In this document: one piece after another, positions 7,209 to 16,263 of the stretch | How the letters are laid out: every line of letters starts with the position of its first letter | Position numbering within the stretch: position 1 is the first letter of the stretch | NCBI GenBank assembly: GCA_964581165.1 | Contig: CAZOMM010000026.1 | Span: forward strand, 1-24,792 | Direction: 5' to 3' | From: CAZPAN01 sp964581165 | GTDB lineage: Bacteria > Actinomycetota > Coriobacteriia > Coriobacteriales > CADBOM01 | DNA: 24,792 bases | The notes under the pieces: model-generated | The model's input: the letters and a program-made list of their open reading frames with translations, nothing else | The model's database searches: none | What the model was told of the DNA's origin: nothing | Made by a program: the position numbers and the translations under genes

Positions 7209-8285
7209 ATGTTGCGCGCAGGGATAATTGGAGCTGGTGGCTTTGCCGGAATCGAACTAGTGCGGTTTGTACTAACCCATCCAGAGTTCGAATTAGTTGC
7301 AGCCACCTCGGATTCAATGGCTGGAACAGCCCTAGCACAAGCCTATCCAGCCTTAGAGAGTTTTACAGATCTTTATTTTGAGGCCACCGATCATGAGTCG
7401 CTGGCCTCTCGTTGTGACATCGTTTTCTTGGCTGTTCCACATACTGCTGCAATGTCTTGTGTTCCGCTCTACCACAGGGCTGGACTTGCAATTATCGACT
7501 TATCTGCAGATTTTAGGATTCACGACCCTCAAACTTATTCCAAATGGTACGGCTGTAAACATTCTGCAGCAGATCTACTAAATTTTGCCGTGTATGGGCA
7601 GCCCGAAATTCACAGAGATGCTTTGGAGCAAATGGGCAAGACCTGGCGTGAGAGTTCTGATGCTTCTATGGCTCCAGTTGTGGCCTGTGCTGGCTGTTAT
7701 CCTACGGCAACGATTTTGGCCTGCCTTCCAGCACTAGAAGCCGGATTAGTTTTGAGTTCCCCAATTATTGTTAATGCAATGTCTGGGGTTTCTGGCGCTG
7801 GACGATCTGCAAATTCGCGTACCCATTTTTGCTCTGCACATGAATCTGTACAGGCATATTCGGTTTGTGCTCATAGGCATACTCCAGAAATTGAGCAAGA
7901 ACTTAGTGAGCTTGCAGGCAATCAGTCTGCTGTTCTCTTTACTCCTCATTTAGTTCCGATGAAACGAGGGCTTTTATCCACAGTTACTATGAGCCTCGTG
8001 CCAGACACAACAACAGATGAGCTACTGAGTGCCTATTCAAAGCGATATGAGAACGAGTGCTTTGTCCAATTTGTTGGTGAGTCTATGCCTCAAACTTCAG
8101 CCGTGTTGGGAAGCAATCATGCACAAGTTGGAATTGCCGTTGATAGCAGGCTAAACATGCTAGTAGCTTCGTGTGCAATTGACAATTTAGGCAAAGGAGC
8201 TGCATCTCAGGCCATTCAGTGCGCCAATATCGTCTGCGGTTTTGAAGAGAGCTGTGGCTTGGATCTTGTACATCCAGTTGTCTAA
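7209..8285 (+). CDS. argC: N-acetyl-gamma-glutamyl-phosphate reductase
   Basis: This 358-residue NADPH enzyme performs the third step of arginine synthesis, reducing N-acetylglutamyl phosphate to the semialdehyde. The nucleotide-binding IIGAGGFAGIEL is at residues 6-17. The catalytic cysteine is in ACAGCYPTA (C163), followed by VNAMSGVSGAGR. The HLVPMKRGLL segment near residue 250 is also typical. Length fits type 1 ArgC. ATG at 7209 follows GGAG at a good distance. It is first in the eight-gene arginine operon and is separated from argJ by 182 bases that contain an 11-bp repeat array. The product passes to ArgD. Confidence 0.97.
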   Translation: MLRAGIIGAGGFAGIELVRFVLTHPEFELVAATSDSMAGTALAQAYPALESFTDLYFEATDHESLASRCDIVFLAVPHTAAMSCVPLYHRAGLAIIDLSADFRIHDPQTYSKWYGCKHSAADLLNFAVYGQPEIHRDALEQMGKTWRESSDASMAPVVACAGCYPTATILACLPALEAGLVLSSPIIVNAMSGVSGAGRSANSRTHFCSAHESVQAYSVCAHRHTPEIEQELSELAGNQSAVLFTPHLVPMKRGLLSTVTMSLVPDTTTDELLSAYSKRYENECFVQFVGESMPQTSAVLGSNHAQVGIAVDSRLNMLVASCAIDNLGKGAASQAIQCANIVCGFEESCGLDLVHPVV

Positions 8286-8366
8286 AGCTTTGCTTACATT
8301 CGCCTAACTTTGGAGTTGCAGCATTTAGGGTTTGGAGGCTTTGCATCAATACAAGACGGCAGCTGT

Positions 8367-8454
8367 TTTAGTGAGACTTTAGTGAGATTCTAGTAAGACT
8401 TTAGTAAGAGTTCAGTAAGGCCTTAGTGAGACTTTACTAAGAGGTTAGTGAGAC
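8367..8454 (+). repeat. Eight tandem 11-bp units in front of argJ
   Basis: Eight contiguous units of exactly 11 bases can be aligned without gaps: TTTAGTGAGAC, TTTAGTGAGAT, TCTAGTAAGAC, TTTAGTAAGAG, TTCAGTAAGGC, CTTAGTGAGAC, TTTACTAAGAG and GTTAGTGAGAC. The consensus is TTTAGTRAGAC, and the R is G in four units and A in four. The array ends 13 bases before the argJ start, with the Shine-Dalgarno GAGGAAAG just after it. An 11-bp period is about one turn of DNA, so all units face the same side of the helix. The units are diverged, so this is not a fresh slippage product. Confidence 0.9.
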
Positions 8455-8467
8455 ATCGAGGAAAGAG

Positions 8468-9745
8468 ATGAGTCAAGAAGAAACAGGGATTGATTTTTTT
8501 GATGAGGTGGCGACAGGTGTAAGTTTTGTTGATGGGGGAATCACCTGCGCCAAAGGTATCAGTGCATCTGGTGTTCATGCTGGTTTTCGCCACAATGCCT
8601 CAAAGCAGGATTTGGCCTTGGTGTTAGCGCCTGCCGACACCGTTGCTGCAGGAGTGTTTACCACAAATATCTTTTGCGCAGCTCCTGTATCACTTAGTCG
8701 TGAACATGTCGCCAATGGACATGCTCGAGCCATTATTCTCAATTCCGGAAATGCCAATGCAGCCACAGGAAGCATTGGAGATTCCAACGCCAAAAAAACA
8801 GCCGAGCTTGTTGCAGCTCAGCTAGATTTAGATCCAAGCGAAGTTTTAGTTGCATCTACTGGAGTAATAGGCGTGCAACTTAATATGGACTGCTTTGTGC
8901 GGGGAATTCCCGCTGCCTCTAATTTGCTAGATCAAGGACGCGAGGCAGCAAAGGATGCAGCTCGTGCAATTATGACCACAGACACTGTTCCTAAAGAGGC
9001 GGCAGTCAGTTTTAGGCTACCTGGTTCGGATGGCCAAGACATTGAGTGTCATATAGGAGGAATGGCAAAGGGTAGCGGGATGATCGAACCCAATATGGCT
9101 ACTATGCTCGCTGTCCTTACAACTGATGTAGCACTTAGCCCCGAAGGGGCACAGGCAGCACTTAAAAAAGCCACCGACAAATCTTTTAATTGTGTAACCG
9201 TAGACAGCGACACTTCTACTAACGATACGGTCTTTTTGCTGTCTACAGGATGCTCAAGCACAGAGATTTTGGAGCCTGACACAGAGGCTTTTTGCAAATT
9301 CTGCGATGCCTTAGAGACTGTATGTGTGAGTCTTGCTAAGCAAATTGCTGCAGATGGAGAAGGTGCAACAAAGCTTGTGACTGTAAGGATAACAGGCGCG
9401 GTTGATGATAGAGATGCCTTAATAGCTGCTAAATCTGTTGCAAATTCTCCGCTGGTTAAAACTGCGATAGCTGGGCACGATGCCAACTGGGGTCGTATTG
9501 CAATGGCTCTAGGTAAAAGCAATGCAAGATTTTCTCAAGAAGATGTATCCATTTCGATTATGGGAATACCTGTATGCAAGGCGGGACTTACTGTTGAATT
9601 TGACGAAGACGAAGCACTTAAGAGATTTGAGGCTCCAGAGATTTTAATAGAGGCCGATCTTGGATGTGGCACGGGCACTAGCAGAGTTTGGTCCTGCGAT
9701 CTAACTCATGGATATATCACCATTAATGGAGATTACAGAACCTAG
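8468..9745 (+). CDS. argJ: Bifunctional ornithine acetyltransferase / N-acetylglutamate synthase
   Basis: This 425-residue enzyme recycles the acetyl group from N-acetylornithine to glutamate and may also use acetyl-CoA. The precursor cleaves itself into two chains at the conserved ATML motif. Here it is KGSGMIEPNMATMLAVLTTD, so the nucleophile that becomes the new N-terminus is T212. Other family signatures are GITCAKGISASGV near the start, LNSGNANAATG (91-101), VASTGVIG, HDANWGRI and the terminal GYITINGDYRT. ATG at 8468 has GAGGAAAG upstream. No separate argA or argE is present in the window, which fits the cyclic pathway. The upstream 11-bp array may control this gene or the downstream part of the operon. 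Confidence 0.97.
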   Translation: MSQEETGIDFFDEVATGVSFVDGGITCAKGISASGVHAGFRHNASKQDLALVLAPADTVAAGVFTTNIFCAAPVSLSREHVANGHARAIILNSGNANAATGSIGDSNAKKTAELVAAQLDLDPSEVLVASTGVIGVQLNMDCFVRGIPAASNLLDQGREAAKDAARAIMTTDTVPKEAAVSFRLPGSDGQDIECHIGGMAKGSGMIEPNMATMLAVLTTDVALSPEGAQAALKKATDKSFNCVTVDSDTSTNDTVFLLSTGCSSTEILEPDTEAFCKFCDALETVCVSLAKQIAADGEGATKLVTVRITGAVDDRDALIAAKSVANSPLVKTAIAGHDANWGRIAMALGKSNARFSQEDVSISIMGIPVCKAGLTVEFDEDEALKRFEAPEILIEADLGCGTGTSRVWSCDLTHGYITINGDYRT

Positions 9746-9826
9746 TAAAAACTTTAGGTAATAAAGATCAATCGATGAACTGCTCAGTTTTTCAAGTTGC
9801 TTTTAGGACTCTGTGAGAAAGATGTT

Positions 9827-9855
9827 TTGATAGCAACTGTCTTGATAGTAATTGT
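9827..9855 (+). repeat. Two near-identical 14-mers directly before argB
   Basis: TTGATAGCAACTGT (9827-9840) and TTGATAGTAATTGT (9842-9855) differ at two positions and repeat at a 15-base period. The second copy abuts the argB Shine-Dalgarno AGGAAGG. No function can be read from it. Confidence 0.75.
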
Positions 9856-9870
9856 AGGAAGGTAATAAAA

Positions 9871-10827
9871 GTGGAGTTTGAGAGGGACAGAAAAAATGAT
9901 ACAGGGAGATTGCAGCATCTTGCCCAAATTCTCATAGAAGCCTTTCCATGGATTAAAAATGCCACGGGCAAAACTGTTGTAATTAAATACGGCGGTGCTG
10001 CAATGGTCGACCACAGGCTTAGGGCCGAGGTTATGAGCGACATTATGATGCTCAAGATCATGGGTCTTAATCCAATTATTGTTCATGGCGGCGGTGCCGA
10101 TATTAACTCCACTTTAAAACGCATGGGCATTGAGCCTAGATTTGAGAATGGTCTTAGGGTTACAGATGACGAGACCATGGAAGTTGTAAAGATGGTCTTG
10201 ATCGGCAAGGTCAACTCAGAACTCATAGCTGCAATGAATAGGCATGGAGCTGTGGCGGTTGGACTGTCTGGACTTGATGCCTCAACAATAATTGCAGAGC
10301 CTTACGATGAGTTGCATATGCATGCAGGGCGCGTTGTCTCTGTTAATGATGCATATATTCGTGATCTTCTCGAAAATAATTACATTCCTGTGATTGCTTC
10401 TGTAGCAACCAGTCACGATCACCGCACCTTCTTTAACGTAAATGCCGACACAGTGGCAGGTGAGGTTGCCGCTGCTCTTGGTGCTCACAAAATAATGTTT
10501 TTGTCAGACGTGGATGGTATTTACGAAGACTTTAATGACAAGGGATCACTTATTTCTAGGATGAATGCAAGTGAGGCAAGAGAGATGATGGAATCGGGCA
10601 GAATCTCGGCAGGGATGATTCCTAAGCTCGAATCTATTGTTAAAGCTTTAGAAGCGGGAGTTCCTAGGGCACATATGTTAAATGGCACCGTTCCTCATTC
10701 GCTCTTACTTGAAGTATTTACTGATAGGGGAGTAGGAACAATGGTTATTCGAGATCCAGAAAATGGTGCTGATAAGGATTTTGAAACCTTTCCCATAGCC
10801 GGAATTGCCGCAAAACTACAGGATTGA
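9871..10827 (+). CDS. argB: N-acetylglutamate kinase
   Basis: This 318-residue amino-acid kinase phosphorylates N-acetylglutamate, the second step of the pathway. The N-terminal lysine and glycine loop VVIKYGGAAM (36-45) and the substrate loop IIVHGGGADIN (69-79) are clear. NADTVAGEVAAALGA and FLSDVDGIY (nucleotide side) follow, and ISAGMIPKLES is near the C-terminus. An N-terminal extension of about 30 residues before the first strand, with a helix LQHLAQILIEAFPWI, resembles the helix that makes hexameric, arginine-inhibited NAGKs. Feedback inhibition is therefore plausible (inference). The start is GTG at 9871 after AGGAAGG. A 14-base gap separates it from argD. Confidence 0.97.
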   Translation: MEFERDRKNDTGRLQHLAQILIEAFPWIKNATGKTVVIKYGGAAMVDHRLRAEVMSDIMMLKIMGLNPIIVHGGGADINSTLKRMGIEPRFENGLRVTDDETMEVVKMVLIGKVNSELIAAMNRHGAVAVGLSGLDASTIIAEPYDELHMHAGRVVSVNDAYIRDLLENNYIPVIASVATSHDHRTFFNVNADTVAGEVAAALGAHKIMFLSDVDGIYEDFNDKGSLISRMNASEAREMMESGRISAGMIPKLESIVKALEAGVPRAHMLNGTVPHSLLLEVFTDRGVGTMVIRDPENGADKDFETFPIAGIAAKLQD

Positions 10828-10841
10828 TGGAGGCTTAGACG

Positions 10842-12158
10842 ATGCAAAAAGAAGATTTAACACTAAAGACGCAGCAAGAACTCGAAAGCCTTTATGTGAT
10901 TCATAGCTATGGACGCAAAGCAGTGGAGTTTGTTGAGGGTCATGGAATGGTTCTGCTGGACTCTGCGGGTAAGGAATACCTTGATTTTCTTGCTGGAATT
11001 GCAGTTGTTTGTTTGGGGCATTCACATCCTGTGGTGGTAGAAGCAATTCAGGCGCAGGCCGCAAAGCTCATGCAGACTTCCAATTACTTTTTTGCAGAAG
11101 GCAGAGGTGAGCTAGCAAGGTCAATTAGCGATCTTTTGTCTTTAGGTAGATTGGCCAATAGCGATTCCGAAAGAGAGCAGGCTCAAACTTACTGCACTTT
11201 CTTTGCTAACTCGGGTACTGAGGCTAACGAAGGTGCGTTTAAGCTCGCAAGAAAATATGCGGCAATGCAAGGCAGCGATGCCAGGGGAATTTTGTCCCTT
11301 AAGCATTCATTTCATGGAAGAACCTTTGCTGCCCTTGCTGCAACAGGACAGACCTCTAAACAAGAAGCTTTTGAGCCTTTGCCTGCTGGATTTTTGCATA
11401 CCGAACTTGGTGATATCGAAGCTTTGCAAAAGGCTTTGGATGCAAAAGATGTAGAAAAAGACGTAGGTGGTATTTGTGCAGTAATAGTTGAGTGTGTGCA
11501 AGGAGAGAGTGGAATATGGCCTATAGGCGATAGTTTTGCTAAAGCCTTGTCTGAAATATGCAAAGAACGCAACATTTTATTGATAGTGGATGAGGTACAG
11601 ACCGGATTTTACAGATGTGGCAGCAATCCCTTTGCATTTCAGAATTATGATATTCAGCCAGACATTGTAACTATGGCAAAGGGTATAGCTTCAGGCTTTC
11701 CTATGGGAGCTTTTGCGGCTAAGGCTGAGATTGCACAGGCATTTGCTCCTGGCGATCACGGATCTACATTTGGCGGTAATCCTCTTGCCATAGCGACAGC
11801 GAGGGCTACCATAAGTGAACTTTGCAGATTGAATATTGGGGATTCTGTAGCCGAGGTTGGCGCTTATATGTCTGAGCGTCTACTGGAGCTGCCTTTGATT
11901 AGTTCTGTTAGAGGTATGGGCCTTATGCTTGGAGCTTCTCTTGAGCATGAAGTCGCAGCTAAGGTTGTGGATATGGGCCTGAAGCATGGTTTGGTTCTTA
12001 ATGCTCCTACCTCGAATATTTTGCGTTTTGTTCCACCACTTATATGTAGCAAGTCTGATGTTGACGAGATGATTTTGCGCTTAGCTTTAGTACTTAAAGA
12101 ACTTGCTGCAGAAATTAAAGAAGCTGCTAACGAAGTTGCTAACAAAAATGGGAGCTAG
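10842..12158 (+). CDS. argD: Acetylornithine aminotransferase
   Basis: This 438-residue PLP class-III aminotransferase makes N-acetylornithine from the semialdehyde using glutamate. Signature parts: GHSHPVVVEAI (59-69), SGTEANEGAFKLARKY (124-139), KHSFHGRTFAALAATGQ, VECVQGESGI, VDEVQTGFYRCG with the PLP aspartate (250), and IVTMAKGIASGFPMGAF with the Schiff-base lysine K280. GSTFGGNPLA completes the active site. ATG follows GGAGG nine bases upstream. The last 15 residues (AAEIKEAANEVANKNGS region) are a short polar, slightly repetitive tail beyond the usual end of the family. Confidence 0.96.
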   Translation: MQKEDLTLKTQQELESLYVIHSYGRKAVEFVEGHGMVLLDSAGKEYLDFLAGIAVVCLGHSHPVVVEAIQAQAAKLMQTSNYFFAEGRGELARSISDLLSLGRLANSDSEREQAQTYCTFFANSGTEANEGAFKLARKYAAMQGSDARGILSLKHSFHGRTFAALAATGQTSKQEAFEPLPAGFLHTELGDIEALQKALDAKDVEKDVGGICAVIVECVQGESGIWPIGDSFAKALSEICKERNILLIVDEVQTGFYRCGSNPFAFQNYDIQPDIVTMAKGIASGFPMGAFAAKAEIAQAFAPGDHGSTFGGNPLAIATARATISELCRLNIGDSVAEVGAYMSERLLELPLISSVRGMGLMLGASLEHEVAAKVVDMGLKHGLVLNAPTSNILRFVPPLICSKSDVDEMILRLALVLKELAAEIKEAANEVANKNGS

Positions 12159-12204
12159 GTGTAAACCCAGCGACTAAATAAAAGCATGGTATGGAGGTTA
12201 CAAA

Positions 12205-13158
12205 ATGCTTGAGCCACAATCGAACAATTCTCTTTGTGGGCGAGACGTTCTTAGACTGCTAGATTTATCCACGCAAGAAGTGGAGCTTGTACTTGATACG
12301 GCAAGCAAGCAAAAAGCAGACTGGGCTGCAGGTTTACGCGAACGTCCATACGAGGGTATGGCTGTTGCGGTAATTCTAGAAAAACCATCTCTTCGTACCC
12401 GCATTTCTTTTGAGGTTGGAATTTCTAGACTTGGCGCTCAGCCACTTGTTATGTCCGACTCTAACTCGGCTTTTTCTAGGGGAGAAACAGTTCATGACAC
12501 CATTAAGGTGCTCGAGCGTTTTGCAGACGCAATAGTAATTCGCACTTTTGCCCAATCCAAGGTTGAAGAAGTGGCTCATTGGGCACAGGTTCCAGTTGTC
12601 AATGCTTTAACTGACTCTTACCATCCATGCCAAGTTCTTGCCGATCTACTCACAATCAGAGAACACCTAGGTCAAATCAAAGGATTGAGCTTGGCCTATG
12701 TAGGCGATGGTAACAATATGGCAAATACATATCTTGAGGGCGGCGCTCTTATGGGTATGGATGTAAGAATTGCCACCCCGGTTTCTTATGAGCCAGATCA
12801 AGCCAACCTTGAACAATGCCTAAAGGTAGCGGCTAATACAGGTGCAAAGATCAGTCTTATGCACGACCCAATTGAAGCTGTTAGAGGAGCCAATATAGTT
12901 GTTACCGACACCTGTACTTCTATGGGTTCCGAAGACGAACACGACAAGAGACTTGTCGACTTTGCTGGTTTTATGGTTGATGCTGAATTGATGTCTAAAG
13001 CGGATTCCAATGCAATCTTTATGCACTGCCTTCCTGCTCACAGGGGTGAGGAAGTTTCAGACGAGGTCATGGATGGACCTTGGTCTGTCATATTCGACGA
13101 GGCTGAGAACAGGTTGCATGCCCAAAAAGCGTTGCTGTCTCTGATCTTAGCCAAATGA
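12205..13158 (+). CDS. argF: Ornithine carbamoyltransferase (anabolic)
   Basis: This 317-residue enzyme forms citrulline from ornithine and carbamoyl phosphate. The carbamoyl-phosphate loop reads KPSLRTRISFE (60-70), where a Leu takes the place of the common Ser/Thr in S-T-R-T-R. DSYHPCQVLADLLT (137-150) and the ornithine-side FMHCLPAHRGEEV with C275 are intact. In the ornithine loop the usual D.W.SMG reads TDTCTSMGSE (Cys for Trp), a mild variation. Placement between argD and argR in a biosynthetic operon, and no arcA/arcC nearby, argue for the anabolic role. ATG at 12205 follows GGAGG. carA and carB are not in the window. Confidence 0.95.
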   Translation: MLEPQSNNSLCGRDVLRLLDLSTQEVELVLDTASKQKADWAAGLRERPYEGMAVAVILEKPSLRTRISFEVGISRLGAQPLVMSDSNSAFSRGETVHDTIKVLERFADAIVIRTFAQSKVEEVAHWAQVPVVNALTDSYHPCQVLADLLTIREHLGQIKGLSLAYVGDGNNMANTYLEGGALMGMDVRIATPVSYEPDQANLEQCLKVAANTGAKISLMHDPIEAVRGANIVVTDTCTSMGSEDEHDKRLVDFAGFMVDAELMSKADSNAIFMHCLPAHRGEEVSDEVMDGPWSVIFDEAENRLHAQKALLSLILAK

Positions 13159-13180
13159 AATGTTCATTTAGGGAGGATAA

Positions 13181-13609
13181 ATGAGTAGGCGAGATGATCG
13201 TCACAACGGAATCAGACACATAGTGCGAACCACTAGGTCTAGGACCCAGCAAGAGATTGCTGAGGCTTTGGCCAATATGGGATTTCACTGCACTCAGGCC
13301 ACGGTATCTAGAGATGTTGCCGAGATGGGCTTGAGAAAAGCAGCTGATGGAGCCTATGTGCTAGCCGAGGATTTGACGCTTCAAAAGCTCTCTGCCGACA
13401 TGGTTAAAAAAGTTGTTATTGCTGGCAATTTGGTTGTAGTTTCTACTCTCCCAGGTACTGCTTCGGGGGTTGCTGCTGCTATCGATGCTGCATCAATGCC
13501 AGAAATCTTAGGCACTGTAGCTGGAGATGACACTATTTTGGTTATCTGTCAAAACAATGAAAAATCAGAGGAGTTTTTTGCCCACATGACAGCTATGGCC
13601 GGACTTTAA
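13181..13609 (+). CDS. argR: Arginine repressor
   Basis: This 142-residue ArgR/AhrC regulator shows a winged helix in the N-terminal half: RTQQEIAEALANMGFHCTQATVSRDVAEMGLRK (about 21-53), where SRD is in the recognition helix. The C-terminal hexamerisation and arginine-binding domain carries PGTASGVAAAID and GTVAGDDTILVI (111-122) with the Asp-Asp pair that contacts arginine. With arginine bound it should repress this operon through TGAAT/ATTCA boxes, and a candidate lies upstream of argC. ATG follows GGGAGGA, 22 bases after argF. An argR gene inside the operon (C-J-B-D-F-R-G-H) is the usual actinobacterial order. Confidence 0.96.
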   Translation: MSRRDDRHNGIRHIVRTTRSRTQQEIAEALANMGFHCTQATVSRDVAEMGLRKAADGAYVLAEDLTLQKLSADMVKKVVIAGNLVVVSTLPGTASGVAAAIDAASMPEILGTVAGDDTILVICQNNEKSEEFFAHMTAMAGL

Positions 13610-13650
13610 TATTGGATGTAATTGCTCAGTGCGCGAGAGGAAGTGTTTTT

Positions 13651-14856
13651 ATGGGCAGAGAAAAAGTAGTTTTGGCATATTCGGGTGGATTAGACACATC
13701 GGTATGCATTAAGTGGTTGATGGATGTAAAGGGTCTTGATGTAATTTGCGTTGCTGGCGATGTTGGCCAAGAACGTGCCGACCTAGATGCTATTCGCGAA
13801 AAAGCACTTAAGATCGGGGCTATTGAGTCGATTGTTGTTGATATGCGCGAGGAATTTTGCGAAGACTTTATCGATAAAGCGATCTATGCAAATGCCCTTT
13901 ACGAAAACAAATACCCACTTCTCTCTGCACTCTCTCGCCCAATTATTGTCAAGCATCTGGTTGAGGCGGCCCATGAGCATGGAGCAAAATACATTGCTCA
14001 TGGCTGCACAGGCAAGGGCAACGATCAGGTTCGTTTTGAAGTTGGCATCAGAACTTTAGATCCTTCTCTGCAGATAATCGCTCCTGTTCGTGAGTGGGAT
14101 CTTCGTACTCGCGAGGAAGAGATGGATTGGGCAGCTGAGCATGGAGTGCCAGTTCCTACTACTAAAAGCTCTCCTTATTCAATAGATGACAACCTTTGGG
14201 GGCGTGCCATCGAATGCGGAGTACTGGAAAACCCTTGGAATCTTCCACCAGATGATATCTACACAATGACTGTAGATCCGCTTTTGGCTCCCGATAAACA
14301 GGAGATTGTTGAGCTTGAGTTTGAGCATGGACGCCCGGTTGCAATCGACGGGCAAAAGATGACAATCCATCAGATCATTCTCAAGATGAATGAGATTGCA
14401 GGTCGTAATGGCTATGGCAGGATCGACATGATCGAAAACCGCCTTGTAGGATTAAAGTCCCGCGAATGCTATGAGCAGCCAGGTGCACTCGCAATAATTA
14501 CCGCTCATAAAGCCCTAGAAGACATGTGTCTTGAGCGTGAGACTATGCATTACAAGATCAAGATGGAACAAGACTGGGCAACAATTGTCTACAACGGACA
14601 GTGGTACTCGCCCCTCAAAAATGCAATGGATGCCTTTTTCGCTTATACCCAGCAATCAGTTAGCGGTGTTGTAAGGCTTAGCTTCTATAAGGGATCCTGC
14701 ACTGTAACTGGTTGCAAGAGCGATGATTCACTCTACGACTACAGCTTGGCTACCTATGATACCGACGACAGTTTTAACCACTGGGCATCTGAAGGCTTTA
14801 TCAAGCTCTTTGGACTTCCCACCGAGATTTGGGCTGCCAAGAGGAGGCAAAAGTGA
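13651..14856 (+). CDS. argG: Argininosuccinate synthase
   Basis: This protein of about 401 residues couples citrulline and aspartate with ATP hydrolysis to AMP. The ATP pyrophosphatase loop AYSGGLDTSVCIKWL lies near the N-terminus. AHGCTGKGNDQVRFE (aspartate/citrulline binding), TKSSPYSIDDNLWGR and YYN-type C-terminal elements (SFYKGSCTVTG) are present. I prefer ATG at 13651, with GAGAGGAAG eight bases upstream, over the in-frame upstream TTG at 13612. The protein then begins MGREKVVLAYSGG like its relatives. The gene overlaps argH by four bases, so the two last enzymes are coupled. Confidence 0.97.
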   Translation: MGREKVVLAYSGGLDTSVCIKWLMDVKGLDVICVAGDVGQERADLDAIREKALKIGAIESIVVDMREEFCEDFIDKAIYANALYENKYPLLSALSRPIIVKHLVEAAHEHGAKYIAHGCTGKGNDQVRFEVGIRTLDPSLQIIAPVREWDLRTREEEMDWAAEHGVPVPTTKSSPYSIDDNLWGRAIECGVLENPWNLPPDDIYTMTVDPLLAPDKQEIVELEFEHGRPVAIDGQKMTIHQIILKMNEIAGRNGYGRIDMIENRLVGLKSRECYEQPGALAIITAHKALEDMCLERETMHYKIKMEQDWATIVYNGQWYSPLKNAMDAFFAYTQQSVSGVVRLSFYKGSCTVTGCKSDDSLYDYSLATYDTDDSFNHWASEGFIKLFGLPTEIWAAKRRQK

Positions 14857-16259
14857 GTGAGGCCTTATGGGGCGGACGTTTTGAAGCCAGTCCCGAAGCC
14901 TTTACGCAGAGTTTTGGAGCTTCTCTTTCTGTAGACAAACGTATGTGGAAAAGCGACATCGAGGCCTCAAAGGCTCATGCCAAGATGCTTGGGCATCAAA
15001 AGATTATCTCTGAGGATGACGTGGAGGCGATTCTTAGAGGTCTCGATGAGATAGCTGAGCAGATTGAGCGTGGCGATTTTGAGTTTAGCGACAAAGACGA
15101 GGATATTCACATGGCTGTGGAGGCTGAGCTTACTCGAAAAATAGGCTCAGCTGGCGGCCGCTTACACACTGCTCGTAGTCGTAACGATCAGGTAGCAACC
15201 GACACTAGGCATTTTGTAAAGGGATTGCTCAAAATTGCACTCGAAAAGCTGCTTGCTTTAGAAGAGGCCCTGTTGACTCAGGCTAGCCGTGAGATGGGTA
15301 CTATAATGCCGGGCTATACGCATATGCAAAGAGCCCAGCCGCTGCTCTTTTCCCATCACATGCTTGCCTATTTTTGGATGTTCGAGCGTGATTTTGGCAG
15401 ACTCAAGGCGGCTTATGAGGCGGCAGATTCTCTACCACTTGGAAGTGCCGCTTTGGCTGGGACGACTTACCCACTAGATAGGCATTTCGTAGCAGAAGAG
15501 CTTGGCTTTTCTAGAGTGAGTCCCAATTCTATGGATGCGGTTAGCGATCGCGATTTTTTGCTTGATGCAAATTACGCCTGCTCTGTTGGAATGATGCATC
15601 TATCTAGGCTATGCGAGGAGCTTGTTTATTGGTCGAGTGGGGAGTTTGGCTTTGTAACAATGTCAGATGCCTACTCTACTGGCTCATCAATTATGCCTCA
15701 GAAGAAAAATCCCGATTTTGCGGAGCTTATTCGTGGGAAGTGTGGACGTGTTGTTGGAGATTTGGTGGCTCTGCTAATTACCATGAAGTCTTTGCCTCTT
15801 GCCTATAACAAGGATATGCAAGAAGACAAAGAAGGTGCATTTGATGCGCTCGATACCTACACCGACTCTTTGCACTGCATGGCCGGGATGATAGACACCA
15901 TGCAGCTTAATTCTGAACGCATGTTCGAAGCTGCGCATGGTGGCTTTATGGCTGCAACAGATTTGGCCGATTATCTGGTGTCTAAGGGAATGCCATTTAG
16001 ACAAGCCCACGAGATTATTGGGCGCTTGGTTCTTGAATGCGAAAAAGCTGGTAGAACCCTGCAGTCGCTATCGGTAGATGAGCTAAAGGAGCACTGTGAT
16101 CTTTTTGATGAGGGCGCAGTTGAGGCTTTGGACATCAAGACGATTGTGGATAAGCGCATAAGCGAGGGTGGTACAGGCAAGACAGCCGTAGAGGCCCAGC
16201 TTGGCCAGGCCCAAGAAGTTTTGGCTAAGCAAAAAGCGATTGTTGAAGTTTTGCTCTAA
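14853..16259 (+). CDS. argH: Argininosuccinate lyase
   Basis: This protein of about 468 residues from the fumarase/aspartase superfamily splits argininosuccinate into arginine and fumarate. Landmarks: ALWGGRFEASPEAF at the start, HTARSRNDQVATDTR, PGYTHMQRAQPLLFSHHMLAY with the catalytic His, LPLGSAALAGTTYPLDR, and the superfamily signature GSSIMPQKKNPD (about 277-288) with the catalytic Ser in the flexible loop. I chose GTG at 14853, sharing GTGA with the argG stop and preceded by AGAGGAGG. A frame opening at 14829 adds eight unlikely residues. It is the last gene of the operon. Confidence 0.97.
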   Translation: MSEALWGGRFEASPEAFTQSFGASLSVDKRMWKSDIEASKAHAKMLGHQKIISEDDVEAILRGLDEIAEQIERGDFEFSDKDEDIHMAVEAELTRKIGSAGGRLHTARSRNDQVATDTRHFVKGLLKIALEKLLALEEALLTQASREMGTIMPGYTHMQRAQPLLFSHHMLAYFWMFERDFGRLKAAYEAADSLPLGSAALAGTTYPLDRHFVAEELGFSRVSPNSMDAVSDRDFLLDANYACSVGMMHLSRLCEELVYWSSGEFGFVTMSDAYSTGSSIMPQKKNPDFAELIRGKCGRVVGDLVALLITMKSLPLAYNKDMQEDKEGAFDALDTYTDSLHCMAGMIDTMQLNSERMFEAAHGGFMAATDLADYLVSKGMPFRQAHEIIGRLVLECEKAGRTLQSLSVDELKEHCDLFDEGAVEALDIKTIVDKRISEGGTGKTAVEAQLGQAQEVLAKQKAIVEVLL

Positions 16260-16263
16260 GCTG

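Noticed and set aside
8367..8454. 11-bp array as a CRISPR array or as a TRAP-type (U/G)AG RNA site
   Set aside because: Units are contiguous with no spacers, so it is not CRISPR. UAG and GAG triplets do recur, but their spacing alternates between one and four bases. TRAP is a tryptophan regulator of bacilli, so the match is weak.
13612..13650. argG start at TTG 13612
   Set aside because: No ribosome site is seen there. ATG 13651 has GAGAGGAAG and gives the normal protein start.
14829..14852. Longer argH start upstream of GTG 14853
   Set aside because: The extra residues do not fit family N-termini, while GTG 14853 has a strong AGAGGAGG site and overlaps the argG stop.
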